This document shows positions 1-10,560 of a stretch of 64,000 nt of DNA, in pieces; position 1 is the first letter of the stretch, and each line of letters begins with the position of its first letter. The position numbers were made by a program, and so were the translations under genes. This DNA is from Peromyscus leucopus. Lineage: Eukaryota > Chordata > Mammalia > Rodentia > Cricetidae. Below the pieces are notes generated by a model. It was not told where the DNA came from, did no database searches, and was given only the letters and a program-made list of their open reading frames with translations. Location: contig NC_051069.1 in the NCBI RefSeq assembly GCF_004664715.2, positions 69,462,647 through 69,526,646 on the forward strand, given 5' to 3'.

Positions 1-177
1 TTTATTTACTATGTATATAGTGTTCTGCCTGCATGTATCCCTTCAGGCCAGAAGGGGGCACCAGATCTCATTACAGATGGTTGTGAGCCACCATGTGGTT
101 GCTGGGAATTGAAATCCGGACCTCTAGGAAGAATAGTCAGTGCTCTTAACCTCTGAGCCATCATCTCTCCAGCCCAG
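1..177 (-). mobile_element. B2 SINE
   Basis: Reverse complement of a near full-length B2. The tRNA-derived head, ending in the complement of 'ggctggagagatgatgg', lies at the right (150-177), and the AT-rich tail lies at the left window edge. The 3' tail may continue outside the window. Confidence 0.9.
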
Positions 178-605
178 ATAGGTGATTTTCTTAACTGAAG
201 TTCCCTCTCAGATGACTCTAGCTTGCATGAAGTTGCCAAAACAGTGCAACCCTAACCAACACAGGCATCTTCTGTCTTTCACCATTCTATTTGTTGTAAC
301 AGGGTCTGTCTCATTGAATATGGAGCTATTTTTACTAGAATGGCAGGCCAGTGAGCCTAAGGGTTCCATTTGCCTCCACCTTCCTCTCTCATCTCAGGCT
401 TATAGAAATGAGCTCTGCCCCTGGTTTTAGTTCATCCTACAATCTTTTATACATTTGGGATTTACCTCTTGGCAATCTGGAGCTAAATTACTGTGATTGC
501 TGTAAATTACTTCCTTTCTTGGTTTTTCTTCCTCTTTTTAACTTCCCCATTTTTTACTTACTGTTTTATGAATCTAAAATGTCCCCACTGGACGGTAGCT
601 TTTTC
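178..605. other. 5' flank, no recognised feature
   Basis: Moderately AT-rich sequence between two SINEs. Short open frames lack any recognisable domain, and I see no exon signals. Confidence 0.5.
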
Positions 606-614
606 TTTTCTTTT

Positions 615-762
615 TGGTTTTTTTGAGACAGGGTAGAGATCTCTGTGTAGTCTTGGCTGTCCTGGAACTCGCTCTGTAGATCTGGCTGGCCTCGAACTCA
701 GAGATCGCCCTGCCTCTGCCTTCCGAGTGCTGGGATTAAAGGTGTGAGCCACCACTGCCCGC
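615..762 (-). mobile_element. B1 SINE
   Basis: Minus-strand B1 (7SL-derived) with the 'gagacaggg...ctgtgtag' left part and 'gtgctgggattaaaggtgtg' near its 5' end; moderately diverged. A second, much older Alu/B1-like fragment may follow at 830-890. Confidence 0.9.
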
Positions 763-899
763 TTTTTCATCAAGCCAACTGTGTCCTCTCTGGATGTCTG
801 ACCCTCCCCCACCATTTTTTTGTGATGGTGTGGACTGAACTTGCATTCTCCTGAGTATCTGGAATCACAAGCATGAGGCACCAGGCTCAGTTTGAAACT

Positions 900-1036
900 T
901 CTCTAAGGATCTTCCAGACAGCGCCTCCGTTGTCAGAGGACAATTTGAGGAGTTAGCTCTCCCCTTCAAACGTGTGAGCTGTGGGGATCGAAAGCTGGGC
1001 TTCAGGCTGGACTGCTGAAACATCTTGCCAGCCCCT
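900..1036 (-). mobile_element. B3 SINE (diverged)
   Basis: Contains the B3 core 'tcagaggacaatttg' and ends in 'catcttgccagcccc', the complement of a tRNA-like B2/B3 head. Too decayed for exact limits. Confidence 0.65.
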
Positions 1037-1559
1037 TATTTTGTTTTCTTAGTAGCTTCTTTTCCTTATAAAGACGATGTTTGTTTTCAAATTTGCACAG
1101 GAATGTAATATTTAATTTAAAAAGATGACTCATATGACCTTATAAAGACAGTAAAATGCAACAATCGAAAAGATAAAGCGGGGCAGTTGGCTCAGCCCTA
1201 TAAAACCAGCCCACAAGGATTATCATTATTTCAGGCTAGCCCAGGCTACAATGCAAGTTACACACACTGAGACTCTCAGGAGTCCAAATAAACAACAAAA
1301 GGGGCGGGTGGAAATACAGGGGCTCTAGGAATATGACATCGGCATGCGAGGCCAGTCTGGGGCAAGGAAAACTTCCTTCCATGGTCCAGTCCTCCAAGGG
1401 CCGAACAGGAAGTTTACGCAGGCAGGTGGAGAGAGGCGTGGGGAGCGCAGGCCTGGCTGCCAGGCTGTGCCACCCAGAACCCTCCGCAATACGCCTGTCC
1501 GCACTCACTTTCAACTTTCCTCCAACTGACTCTTTGCGGTGCAGATCCTCAAGACCCGC
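1037..1559. other. Promoter-proximal flank
   Basis: AT-rich to about 1180, then mixed. 1165-1260 contains words resembling a broken SINE ('ggcagttggctcagcc', 'caggctagcccaggctac'). From about 1330 the G+C rises toward the island. Open frames here and through 2450 on both strands are GC-rich chance frames. Confidence 0.5.
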
Positions 1560-1680
1560 GCTGCGGGACTGGAAACAACCTTTACTGCGACGAAGGGAAC
1601 TTCGTGTAGCTACCTGCAGCATGCACCTAGCAGGGATGCGCCCAGAGCCTCCTCCGTTCTCTGCTCCTTCCCGACCCTGC

Positions 1681-2083
1681 GGCCCCGCCCTTCCCTGGCC
1701 TCACGCCATTAAGCCCCGCCTTTTCTTTGCACTGCATTCCCGAGTCCTGAGGCCACGCCCCTCTCAGCGCTAGTTCTCGCAGGCCTCCCCTTCCTAGGCC
1801 GCCCTGCCCCGCGTCCAGGGACCCCGCTCTTCTTAGCTCTCGCGCCCCGCGAACCCACCACACGTCTTGAGGCCTCGCTTCTCCGTTCCTTCGCTCCTAA
1901 GACCCCGAGCCCTCCCAAGTCCGCCCCGCCCTCCTCCCTTGGGCTCCGCCCCTCTCAGCCCTCGCTCCTCAAAGCCCCTCCCTTTAGGTTGCCCCGCCTC
2001 TTGCCCATGAAGAACCCGCCCTGTCTCCATCCGCCCCGCCCCTCTCCCTCGAAGCCCCGCCCTCGACCCCGCCTCCCGCCCCC
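1681..2083 (-). promoter_or_regulatory. One-sided GC-box (Sp/KLF) array
   Basis: At least ten CCGCC-type boxes (Sp1/KLF sites) occur, all with the C-rich strand on +: near 1681, 1711, 1751, 1805, 1921, 1944, 1991, 2014, 2031, 2055, 2067 and 2075. They are separated by CT-rich spacers of similar composition (ctc, agcc and cctc words recur), so the array looks like a decayed tandem repeat. It stops just before the presumed start site. Confidence 0.7.
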
Positions 2084-2099
2084 TTGGGCGCTCCGTAGC

Positions 2100-2303
2100 A
2101 GTGACGTGCGCTGCAGGCTGGGCACTCAGCAGGGCTCTGGCCGGCGGGAGGAGACCGATCCGGGATCCGTCCCAGCAGGAAGCGAGTCCCGGCGGCCGTC
2201 GTCTCCGGTGCTCGCTCTCGGCCGCGGCGTCGCGCTCTCCCCTCGCGCCTGCAGTCCGGCAGCCTCTCCGTGGCCGCGACCCCTCGCGCACCTGCCTCGC
2301 CGG
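2100..2303 (+). other. Myo6: Myo6 non-coding exon 1 (5'UTR); start approximate
   Basis: The 3' boundary is a strong donor, CGG|GTGAGT, with GT at 2304-2305, inside the CpG island and on the same strand as exon 2. No other donor nearby looks as good. The stretch 2100-2303 contains no ATG, which suits a 5'UTR exon without upstream starts. The 5' end is a guess: I placed it where the GC-box array stops and a TGACGTG (CRE/E-box-like) element begins at 2102-2108. CpG-island promoters usually start at several sites, so the true start may lie tens of bases either way. The alternative is that this is the first exon of an unrelated non-coding transcript; synteny with exon 2 makes Myo6 far more likely. 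Confidence 0.75.
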
Positions 2304-2460
2304 GTGAGTGTGGACTTGCCCGCCCGCCTGTCCTCGCAGCTTGGCCTCTGCTCGGCCGGCCGCGCGCGGACCGGAGCGCTGGCTTCCCTTTCCCGGGCCG
2401 GCGGGGCGCCTGTCATCTGACGCGGCTGCGTCCCCGGTCCCAGGAGTCCCACCCGACATT

Positions 2461-3941
2461 GCGGGATGGTTTTATTTTCTCCTTTGGAAGCACACTGAAA
2501 ATTCTACACAGACTAGTTTGTTGTCAGAAGTAACGATCAAGTGAGACCATTAATAATTTAGCCGTGTCGAAGACCATAGTGGCATTCTACAGAGCTGGAA
2601 TTTTAGTTCCTGAGCGGTCTAGGATCTTGAGTGTGAGTTTTACGGATGTGTTGCTGAAAAAAAAAAAAAAGTAATTCCAAAACGCCTTAAACTAATTTAA
2701 ACATGCTTGTATTTTTAAATAGGAAATAATTTGATAAGGCTATTGTTAGATTATCTATGTCAGGAGTATTTACACAGAGTTACATTTTATCTGGCAAAAA
2801 AGTATGTAGGGCAGGGCTGTTTAAATCCTAATGTGGAGATATTGTTGGGGAGCTACACAAACGCTGCTCCGATTTCATATGAGCTGAATAAAAGTTTGGT
2901 TTGCTCTCTTGGTACAGTTGTAGGATGTTCGAATATAGTCAGCTTAAGACTTTTAACAGCGCTTGAGGCTCAGCTGTAACTATCTGCACACCACCATAAA
3001 ATGTGAGTCTTGATGGTGGTCATGGTACAAAGGTTGGCCGCCGAACAGCAGCATTTCTGTACAAATTAACTCAACTTCAAGACGTCTTGGCTTGTGGTTT
3101 TCCAACTGGGAAATGTTTAGTGAAAAAAAGTTACCTTAATGCCCTCTAGCATTAATTTTAGAAATAGCCACAAATGTTACAAGGGGGCCAGAGGAAGAGC
3201 CAGAAACAATGCAGCTCTTCAGAATAGCTCATTGACTTTTAAATGTCCGCTCAGTTTTGGTGTTTTCCGTTGCGCAGGAGTAAACATGCACAGTGTAAAA
3301 AGCAAGTCATTTTAGTCTGATGCTCATCTGCCCATAGTGTTTTTATTTTGTGTGCGTGTGATCTGTTACCTATTTTTTCTCTTCTTTTCAAGTTATGTAT
3401 TTGTTTTCAAAAGATAATTGTAAATGACAGGGACCCAATGCTACCATTAAGAAAAGATTATTGTGATTAAATGTATAGTTAAAAAGCTATGTAGTATAGA
3501 ATATATATATGCCCTTTATCACCTAGAGTAAAAAAACTGAACAACTATGATATTTAATGGAAACTACAAGATATTAAAAACAAAGATAGTAAATTATAGT
3601 CCATAGAAGCTTATCTGAAAGGGATTTTCCCCTGTTTATGTGACCAAGTTTTAAAATAACAGTGGCCAGGAAATCTGAGAGAGGCCAAAGGCTCTTCTCT
3701 CATCCTGTTGTGACTTTGCCTGGAGTCTGTGGTGGATCATTTATTGTTTAGACAACTGGTCTGTATCTGGGTTCTGAAAGGCACTCGCCTTTAGACAGTC
3801 TTAAAGATTTCCACCATGCAAGCTCTAAATAAATATATACACACTCCACATTAAAAAAAATTCACTAGTTTTTAACTTTCTTTTGATACTTAAAGCTCCA
3901 CTTAGCATACATAAAGTGTCAGTTTAAAAACGTCAGGTTTG
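2461..3941. other. Intron 1 proximal unique sequence
   Basis: AT-rich, with an A14 run near 2657-2671. No SINE is recognisable for about 1.4 kb, the longest repeat-poor stretch near the promoter; intronic regulatory elements could lie here, but no motif cluster stands out. Confidence 0.5.
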
Positions 3942-4093
3942 GAGCTGGGCAGTGATGGTGCTTGCCTTTAATCCCAGCACTCGGGAGTTAAAGAGGCAGG
4001 CAGATCTCTAAATTCAAGGCCAGCCTGGTCTACTATGTGAGTTCCAGGACAGCCAGAACTACACACAGAGAAACCCTGTTTTGAAAAACCGAA
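3942..4093 (+). mobile_element. B1 SINE with (CAA)n tail
   Basis: Plus-strand B1 ('gctgggcagtgatggtg...cctttaatcccagcac...gagaaaccctgttttg') running into a (CAA)n tail at 4094-4121. Confidence 0.92.
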
Positions 4094-4129
4094 CAACAAC
4101 AACAACAACAACAACAACAAAAATTAGGG

Positions 4130-4201
4130 TTCAGAGTGAGTATAATTCAGTGGGTAGAGCCCTTGCCTAGTATATGTGAGGCCCTGGGTACTTGTTTCCA
4201 T
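4130..4201 (+). mobile_element. ID SINE
   Basis: tRNA-Ala/BC1-derived ID element: 'attcagtgggtagagcccttgcctag' resembles the A-box region, and 'gaggccctgggtac' the B-box region. Sits directly behind the B1 tail. Confidence 0.75.
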
Positions 4202-4344
4202 TTTTCTGTATTAAAACATCTTATCTAAACATAAAAGATTGATAAAACTATTACAATTTGACTAAGTCTCACACAATATAATGAGGATTTCCAGAAAGAG
4301 ATACTTGGTGACAGTTTATGAATTGTCAATTTAGTACCAGTGTG

Positions 4345-4371
4345 ACACACACACACACACACACACACACA
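4345..4371. repeat. (CA)n microsatellite
   Basis: About 13 uninterrupted CA units, with no SINE attached. Confidence 0.95.
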
Positions 4372-4414
4372 AGCTGAAGGTTTGCTTTACAAAATAATTT
4401 TCCAGGTTGATTGT

Positions 4415-4510
4415 CTTGTTCTTTTATAGAGGAGAAAAACAGAGGCTGGGAGAAGTAGATGCTTGCAAGTGGCTTTGGAGAGGCAAAGTCCAGCCTTTGA
4501 ACACACAAGG
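4415..4510 (+). mobile_element. MIR relic (tentative)
   Basis: 'tttatagaggagaaaaacagaggctggga...gatgcttgcaagtggc' follows the MIR core pattern, in which a 'gaggaaactgaggc' word precedes a 'cttgcccaaggtcac' word. Heavily diverged. Confidence 0.45.
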
Positions 4511-4979
4511 GAGTCTTCTGACAGTGAAGTCCCCTGCCCTGTCTCACCAGAAGTTATCTTGGATTTCTGTTCACTTGGTGAACTATTGAGAGACCTTTGT
4601 AGAACTGGTCTGGAGATTTCAAGGCGGTGATAGGCCAAGCACAGAGTCTGGTACTAATTGAAAATTCTGAGTCTTCTTTCTCAAGGCTTTGAGCAGTGAC
4701 CCGATGCTGCGGCAGCATTTCTGGTGTAGTTCCAGCATGTAATAAGTATTATGTGCTTTTTCATTTTGATGGGCTTATAGGAATTAACGCTGCGATCTAA
4801 TCCTGGATTGATTTCATTATAGCTGAGCAGTATATGATGTTTCTGTTCAGGATAGAACTTCAGTTTTTTTTTTCTTCATGTGAGCTAGCTTGTTGCTCCC
4901 AAACACAGTAGCTCTCTCTTCAGTGTTATTCAATTAACTCTAGTCTTGGGGAAACATGCTTCAGGACTGAGATATCTAG

Positions 4980-5148
4980 GCCTGTGAGCTGGCTCAGCAG
5001 GTCAAAGCACTTGTCTAGAGCCCTGATGCCCTGAGTTTGAGCTCATGAGAAACAACTTCTGTGCATTGTCCCCTGACTTCCACACATATGCTCTGTCACA
5101 TAGCCATAAGCAAATAATTGTAATTTAAGAAATGAAAAAAAAAAAAAA
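4980..5148 (+). mobile_element. B3 SINE
   Basis: Plus-strand: head 'gtgagctggctcagcaggtcaaagc', body 'cctgacttccacacat', poly(A) tail at 5133-5148. Confidence 0.8.
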
Positions 5149-5282
5149 GATTAAGACGTCCCTCCTACTTCCACCTCCTGAGCGCTGGGGTCACAGGCTT
5201 GCAGCTGTGCCCGTGTGTTTGTGGTGCTGGGCTCAGACCTACTTCCAAGCTAGGCAGGCAGCTCATCAGGGAAACTACATCT

Positions 5283-5402
5283 TTAGTCCGTCCATCCATC
5301 TATCCATCCATCCATCCATCCATCCATCCATCCATCCATCCATCCATCCATCCGTCATCCATCCATCCATCTATCATCCATTATCCATCTATCTATCTAT
5401 CC

Positions 5403-5453
<51 letters not shown>
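5283..5453. repeat. Compound (CATC)n / (CTAT)n microsatellite
   Basis: (CATC)n with interruptions at 5283-5385 passes into (CTAT)n at 5387-5453. The Ser/Ile/His/Pro and Tyr/Leu/Ser/Ile open frames across it are repeat artefacts. Confidence 0.95.
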
Positions 5454-5454
<1 letters not shown>

Positions 5455-5456
5455 GT

Positions 5457-5612
5457 TGTTGTGTGTATATCATTTGTGTGTGCACACGTGGCATACTTGT
5501 GGAGGTCAGAGGACAGTTTTGTGTAGTCAGTTTCTGTCAAACTCAGGTCATGATGTTTGCATGGCAAGTGTTTTTTTTTTTTTAACCTGCTGAGGTATCT
5601 TGCTACGCTCTC
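5457..5612 (-). mobile_element. B3 SINE
   Basis: Minus-strand: '(g)tggaggtcagaggacag' core and 'ctgctgaggtatcttgc' head, interrupted by a T13 run at 5571-5583. Confidence 0.7.
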
Positions 5613-5617
5613 CTCCT

Positions 5618-5755
5618 GTTTTCTGAGGTAGGGTCTCACTATGTAGCCCTGACTGGTCTGGGCTATATAGTGTAGACCTCTAACCCACAGGGATACACTT
5701 ATCTCTGCCTCCTGAGTGCTGGAACCAAAGGTGTATACCATCACACCTAGCTTAT
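5618..5755 (-). mobile_element. B1 SINE (older)
   Basis: Diverged minus-strand B1: 'gaggtagggtctcactatg...gcctcctgagtgctgg'. Confidence 0.8.
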
Positions 5756-5788
5756 ACAATCAGTGTCTTTTGATAAAAATGATTTATG

Positions 5789-5957
5789 GTTTTTTTTTTT
5801 TTTTTTTTTTGGTTTTTCGAGACAGGGTTTCTCTGTGTAGCTTTGCGCCTTTCCTGGAACTCACTTGGTAGCCCAGGCTGGCCTCGAACTCACAGAGATC
5901 CACCTGGCTCTGCCTTCCGAGTGCTGGGATTAAAGGCGTGCGCCACCATCGCCCGGC
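5789..5957 (-). mobile_element. Young B1 SINE with target-site duplication
   Basis: Minus-strand, close to consensus, with a T22 run (the reversed A tail) at 5790-5811 and the 'ctttgcgcctttcctgg' variant. Flanked by the direct repeat tgatttatg at 5780-5788 and 5958-5966, the target-site duplication. Confidence 0.95.
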
Positions 5958-5972
5958 TGATTTATGTTTTTT

Positions 5973-6000
5973 TAAGAAAATTTATTATTTATTTATTTAC

Positions 6001-6039
<39 letters not shown>

Positions 6040-6203
6040 CACACATAAATATGGATGCCTGTAGAGGCCAGAAGAAGGTATCACACCACAGGACCTGGAG
6101 CTAGAGGTGGTTGTGAGCTGCTTGACTTGGGTACTAGGAACCAAACTTGGGTCCTCTGGAACAGCAGCAAGTGCTTTTAACCTGTGAGCCATCTCTCTAG
6201 CTC
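5973..6203 (-). mobile_element. B2 SINE with (TG)n in its tail
   Basis: Minus-strand B2. The head ends at 'ccatctctctagctcc'; the tail region at 6002-6036 has become (TG)17. Confidence 0.88.
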
Positions 6204-6220
6204 CCCAAATCTTATCTTAT

Positions 6221-6522
6221 CTCTTTCCTTTTCTCCCTCCCTCCCTCCCTCCTTCCCTCCCTGCCTCCCTCCTCTCTTCTCTCCCTCCCTCCCTTCCTCC
6301 TTCCCTCCCTGCCTCCCTCCTCTCTTCTCTCCCTCCCTCCCTCCCTTCCTCCTTCCCTCCCTCCCTCCCTCCTCTCTTCTCTCCCTCCCTCCCTCCCTTT
6401 CTCTCTCCCTCCCTCCTTCCTTCCTAACTTCCTTCCTAACTTACTTCCTTCCTTCCTTCCTTCCTTCCTTCCTTCCTTCCTTCCTTCCTTCCTTCCTTCC
6501 TTCCTTCCTTCCTTCCTTCCTA
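6221..6522. repeat. About 300-bp polypyrimidine tract
   Basis: Almost pure C/T on the + strand: (CCCT)n-rich to about 6420, then (CTTC)n at 6443-6520. The first part is an internal repeat of about 48-52 bp, each copy starting 'cctctcttctctccctccct' near 6270, 6319 and 6371. Ser/Pro open frames here are artefacts. Confidence 0.93.
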
Positions 6523-6857
6523 TAGGTCAAGCTTCAAGAGTATCCCTTGAGCTGTAATACACGTGAAGGAATGGAATGGCAGTGTCCTTTTGGATAGATG
6601 TGTAGGAGAACAGGGACAGCTGAACTGGGGACACCTGTATAGGGGTGTTTTCTTATTGGAACTGTTAGCAATTTGCATCCAAAGATACTCATATTCTAAT
6701 GTAAGTGAAAAACCATCCAATGGCTTAAATATGAATCATTAATGTTTGATTGGCAACATGCTTTGCTTTTCTCTTGGGAGGAGGTGAGGGTACAGATAAT
6801 TAAAAATTAACCAGAGTTAAATAACTTAATTTTAAGTAACTTAATGTAAAATAACTT

Positions 6858-7046
6858 CTTGGGAGGCAGAGTACTCTTGTGAGTTCAAGACCAGCCTGGT
6901 CTACAGAGTGAGATCCAGGACAGGCTCCAAAGCTACACAGAGAAACCCTGTCTTGAAAAAACCAAACCAAACCAACCAACCAACCAACCAAACAAACAAA
7001 CAAACAAACAAAAAACCACATACAGCAGCAACAACAACAACAACAA
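6858..7046 (+). mobile_element. 5'-truncated B1 with (CAAAC)n/(CAA)n tail
   Basis: Plus-strand B1 from 'gggaggcagagtac' to 'gagaaaccctgtcttg' (about 6960), then an A-rich tail expanded into CAAAC, CAAC and CAA units to 7046. Confidence 0.85.
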
Positions 7047-7494
7047 CACCCCTTGTTTTTGAGACATTCTATAATGTTTAGAGGTACCAGGCTCTTTTGT
7101 GTTTATAACAGTATGCTTTTATTTGATAGATTTTAGTGGACTGGTCATCTTAAAGCATAAATATTTATAGCAATAACAGAAAAGTTTGAGAAATCACCAC
7201 AAATCCACCAAAATTTTCTCTGTGTGTACCGAAGCCTAGGAAGTGGAACCCAGGCTACAGTTCCGGCATCTTTAGAAATCTTCGTGTTAAATAGAGAGGA
7301 GATAATTGGCTCTGCAGAAAACATGCGTCAAGTGAAACCAAAACACCGAAGCACATTCCTTCAGTGTGTATTCACATAGGGCGAATACTGACATTCACGC
7401 TGACTAATGGGCACCAGGGAAGCTCCCGGCAAAAACACAGGCATCTTTTGTGTGTGCATGTTACGTCACTTGTTATTGTATTTGAAAGTAACCA

Positions 7495-7720
7495 GGGGCT
7501 GGAGAGATGCTTCACCAGTTAAGGGCACTTGTTGTTCTTCCAGAGGACCAGAATTCAGTTCCCAATATCCTTGTTGGGTGGCTCACAATCACCTACAAAT
7601 CCAGCCCCAGGGGACTTAGTGCCCTCTTCTAACCTCTGCAGACACCCACGCATATGTAGCATATACTCACACAGATACCTGCAAGCAAATAAAACTATAT
7701 ATTTTTTTATTTTAAAGAAA
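7495..7720 (+). mobile_element. B2 SINE
   Basis: Plus-strand B2 from 'ggggctggagagatgc' through 'gtgccctcttctaac' to an AT-rich tail. Confidence 0.9.
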
Positions 7721-7869
7721 GTAATCAGCTGCTTAACATTTACAAGTTGGGCTCCTTTGTGTGTCACAGTTTTGGTTATGATGGATCTTTGGATCTGGGA
7801 AATATCAAGATTGGTAGATGTATAGGAAGATAAGTTGAAACCATACATTTAAAATCTACCAAGAGATTC

Positions 7870-7990
7870 ACTGACAGGGCCTGAAGTTGAGGTACATGGG
7901 AGGCTGATTGAGGCAGGAGATTGAACTCAGGTTTTTGCAGCCAATCTGGGTACTATGACAAGATCCTATCTCAAAAACAACAACAACTAC
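7870..7990 (+). mobile_element. Old B1 relic
   Basis: 'catgggaggctgattgaggcagg...caagatcctatctc' followed by a CAA-rich tail; strongly diverged. Confidence 0.65.
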
Positions 7991-8014
7991 AAATTCCCCA
8001 AACAACTGAAAAAC

Positions 8015-8175
8015 AAACAAAAACCCTAGTCTGTATGGAGTCCTGGATTTGATTTCTAGCACTGTATAAAACTGGATGTAGTGGCACTTATCTATAATCC
8101 CAACATCCAGGACTCAGAGGCAAGCAGATCCCTGTGATCTTGAGGCTAGCCTTGGCTAGGTGAGATCCTCCCTTA
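8015..8175 (+). mobile_element. B4-like SINE (ID-B1 composite)
   Basis: An ID-like 'tggatttgatttctagcac' is joined to a B1-like 'tatctataatcccaacatcc...cctgtgatcttgaggc', the arrangement of B4 elements. Confidence 0.6.
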
Positions 8176-8670
8176 TGCCCCCATACAGGTTAAAATACGA
8201 AGGTGTTTATGTCAAAAGGAATACCTTCCTTTGTATCAATGTCATACTTCCCCCTCCACAGAAATAATATTAAATATATTTTTCTCTTAAAACAACTTGA
8301 TAAAACAGGCATAGCAAATTTATTCTTGTTTTGCCAGTGTGAAAATAAAGATTCAAAACCTTAAACATTACTTAAAAGTTAACTAACTTGTTTAGAAGCA
8401 TCTCTGAAGATGGAATATGTCTGTATTCCTGAGGTGGTAGGCTCCCTCTCCCTTGCGGTATTTCTCTACTTCCTAGTGTTAGGATTAATCTGTTGGCAAG
8501 TAACTTACTTCATATTGTGATTTTAATCCAGATACTTCAGATTCTGAAAAATCAAGGTCATTAATTAATTAATTATTTTAAGAGAGTCTTGTCATATAGC
8601 CAGGCTGGTCTCTAATTTGCCACTCTCCTGCCTCAGTCCCTTTTGGCACCACTTTGTGGTTGCAGGCTCT

Positions 8671-8720
8671 TGTGTGTGTGTGTGTGTGTGTGTGTTTTGT
8701 TTGTTTGTTTGTTTGTTTGG
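8671..8720. repeat. (TG)n then (TTTG)n
   Basis: (TG)12 passes into TTTG units at the A-rich tail side of the adjoining minus-strand B1. Confidence 0.9.
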
Positions 8721-8725
8721 TTTGG

Positions 8726-8846
8726 TTTGATTTTTTTTTGAGGGAGACAGGGTTTATTTGTGTAGCCCCTGCTCTCCTGGAAATCTCCTCCTGCCTCTGC
8801 CTCCCAAGTGCTGGAATTAAAGGCATGTGCCACCATTACGACTCTT
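8726..8846 (-). mobile_element. B1 SINE
   Basis: Minus-strand B1: 'gagacagggtttatttgtg...tgcctcccaagtgctgg'; missing part of the middle compared with consensus. Confidence 0.85.
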
Positions 8847-9073
8847 GTGTATTTTTAATGGCAAGTAGATGAACACAAAGCTGTAATACTTGTGATATAG
8901 CTATTGACAGGTGAATAAAGAACTTCACTAGTTAGAGAGTGTTTCAGGAAAATAAACAACTGGTTAAAAATAAAGGAGAAAAATGTTCTGGAGAAAATTG
9001 GAAAGTAACTTATTATTTACTGTATTGGTATTGATCTAATGGTTATGACTCTTTTGATAAGGAATCATTAAAG

Positions 9074-9078
<5 letters not shown>

Positions 9079-9114
<36 letters not shown>
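9079..9114. repeat. (GT)18 microsatellite
   Basis: Pure, with no SINE attached. Confidence 0.95.
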
Positions 9115-9115
<1 letters not shown>

Positions 9116-9150
9116 GGTTCCCTTATGTCTTAATTCATTTAAAACATATT

Positions 9151-9324
9151 TGAGGGGCTAGAGAACTGACTCAGCAGTTAAGAGCACCTGCTGCTTTTTC
9201 AGAGGACATAAGTTCAGTTTCCAGCACCCACATTGGGCAGCTCCTCAAGTCCCTACAACTCCAGTTCCAGGAGATCCAGTACTGTTTTGGCCTCAGGGCA
9301 CCTGCACACAAATGACACACATAG

Positions 9325-9372
<48 letters not shown>

Positions 9373-9380
9373 TTGAAAAA
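9151..9380 (+). mobile_element. B2 SINE with (AC)n tail
   Basis: Plus-strand head 'gaggggctagagaactg'; the tail is (AC)22 at 9326-9369. Confidence 0.88.
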
Positions 9381-9784
9381 GTTGTGTGATTACTAGAGAC
9401 CAGGCATTGTTCTCAGTCCTGGGGATGCAGTGACTATACTAAGGCCAAGTCGTCATGCTGAGTGACATTTCATTGTTGTTTTTAATTAAGGTAATTATAG
9501 ACTTTTCTTTCCGGTATGTAATCAACAGGGCTGACTCTAAAGTTGGGAAACAGACAGTTGTCAAAGCAGTGTAATTTGAGGGCTACTGAAAGACTTATTT
9601 GCCCTAAAATATTCTCCTCCCGGAGACGCCCAGTGCACTGGGTTATAGTACTGTTTCATCTCTGCTGCACATAAATACCAGGATGTTTCATTACTCATCA
9701 CAGTATCAGGACACAAGGCCATGAAAATAAGTAGGACCCAGGGCCCATGTCTTGGTATAAGAGGAGTTGGTGTAATTTAAATTG

Positions 9785-9965
9785 TAGCTGTTGCTTATTG
9801 GGCTTTTGCTATGTGCCAGATACCATGCCACAAGAGTAACTGAGTCACATTGGTTAGTCACGGTGTCACCATTGGGGGTTGGCATTGTGACTCATTTTAC
9901 ATATTGGGAAACTGAGACAGAGATAAGGGATTTGCACAAGCTCACAGCCAACAGTCACATCCCCT
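9785..9965 (+). mobile_element. MIR SINE
   Basis: Good MIR pattern along its length: 'gctatgtgccagataccatg', 'gtgactcattttac', 'ttgggaaactgagaca', 'gatttgcacaagctcacag'. A mammal-wide, ancient element. Confidence 0.85.
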
Positions 9966-10344
9966 TAGCATATAGTAGGTTCTTGTGTGGACAGAGTGCT
10001 TATACAAATGCACTGACTTCCGGTCTGCTGTGTGTGGCGGAAGGTGGAAGGCAGAGAAGGCCTTGGGGAAGGGAAGGAGGAGAGTGGGAGAGGAGACAGG
10101 GCTGGGAACTGGTGGGCAGATAGGGGGGCATTCCTTGAAGACTGCCTGCCCTTAGGCTTATGCCTCCCTGTGGAAGCCCTGGGACTTTTAAACGTGAGCG
10201 TTTATGGGTCTCCTTCACTGGTAGGAGGCCATAGGTACACCCAAGAGGTCTTGGTTTTTTTGCTAATCGTTAACTTGGTCACATTAATTTATTTGGGTTT
10301 CAGTCTTTTCATTGTAAAATGGAGGCAAAGCTGTTTACCTGGAG

Positions 10345-10560
10345 TGCCTGTTTTTATTTATTTATTTGTTTGTTTGTTTGTTTTTACATCCCAACCAAAG
10401 TTTCCCCTCCCTCCCCTCTTCCCAATTTCTCCCCCCACCCCTTTCCATTACTCCCCCTCCCCCCTGCATCCACCCCTCCTCCATTGTTTCTCTTCTGACA
10501 CAGGAGGGGCCTCGCATGGATGTCAGCCAGCCAAGGTATATCGAGTTGCAGTGAGACTAG
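10345..10560 (-). mobile_element. L1 3'-end fragment (tentative)
   Basis: (TTTG)n/T-rich start, then 'acatcccaaccaaagtttcc' and a C-rich pyrimidine tract, then 'cacccctcctccattgtt'. This is how the reversed 3'UTR of rodent L1 looks. Confidence 0.6.

Larger units (their letters stand above)
1560..2460 (+). promoter_or_regulatory. Myo6: CpG-island promoter of Myo6
   Basis: This is the only long stretch with undepleted CpG and very high G+C. CpGs are frequent from about 1540, densest at 2100-2420 (many gcg and ccg steps), and the island ends abruptly near 2460, where AT-rich intron begins. There is no TATA box at a suitable distance; the architecture is that of a broad, constitutive promoter. 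It spans exon 1 and its donor. In human and mouse the upstream neighbour is SENP6, transcribed in the same direction; no SENP6 exon is visible in the 1.5 kb upstream. Confidence 0.88.

Noticed and set aside
1333..2459. Overlapping GC-rich open frames on both strands at the promoter (up to 208 residues)
   Set aside because: Typical stop-poor CpG-island frames; composition is Arg/Pro/Gly/Ala on both strands, and exon 1 has no ATG.
5132..5593. Open frame of 153 residues rich in Ile/His/Pro/Ser and Tyr/Leu
   Set aside because: Reads through (CATC)n and (CTAT)n microsatellites and a B3 SINE.
6184..6525. Ser/Pro/Leu-rich open frame
   Set aside because: Translation of the polypyrimidine tract.
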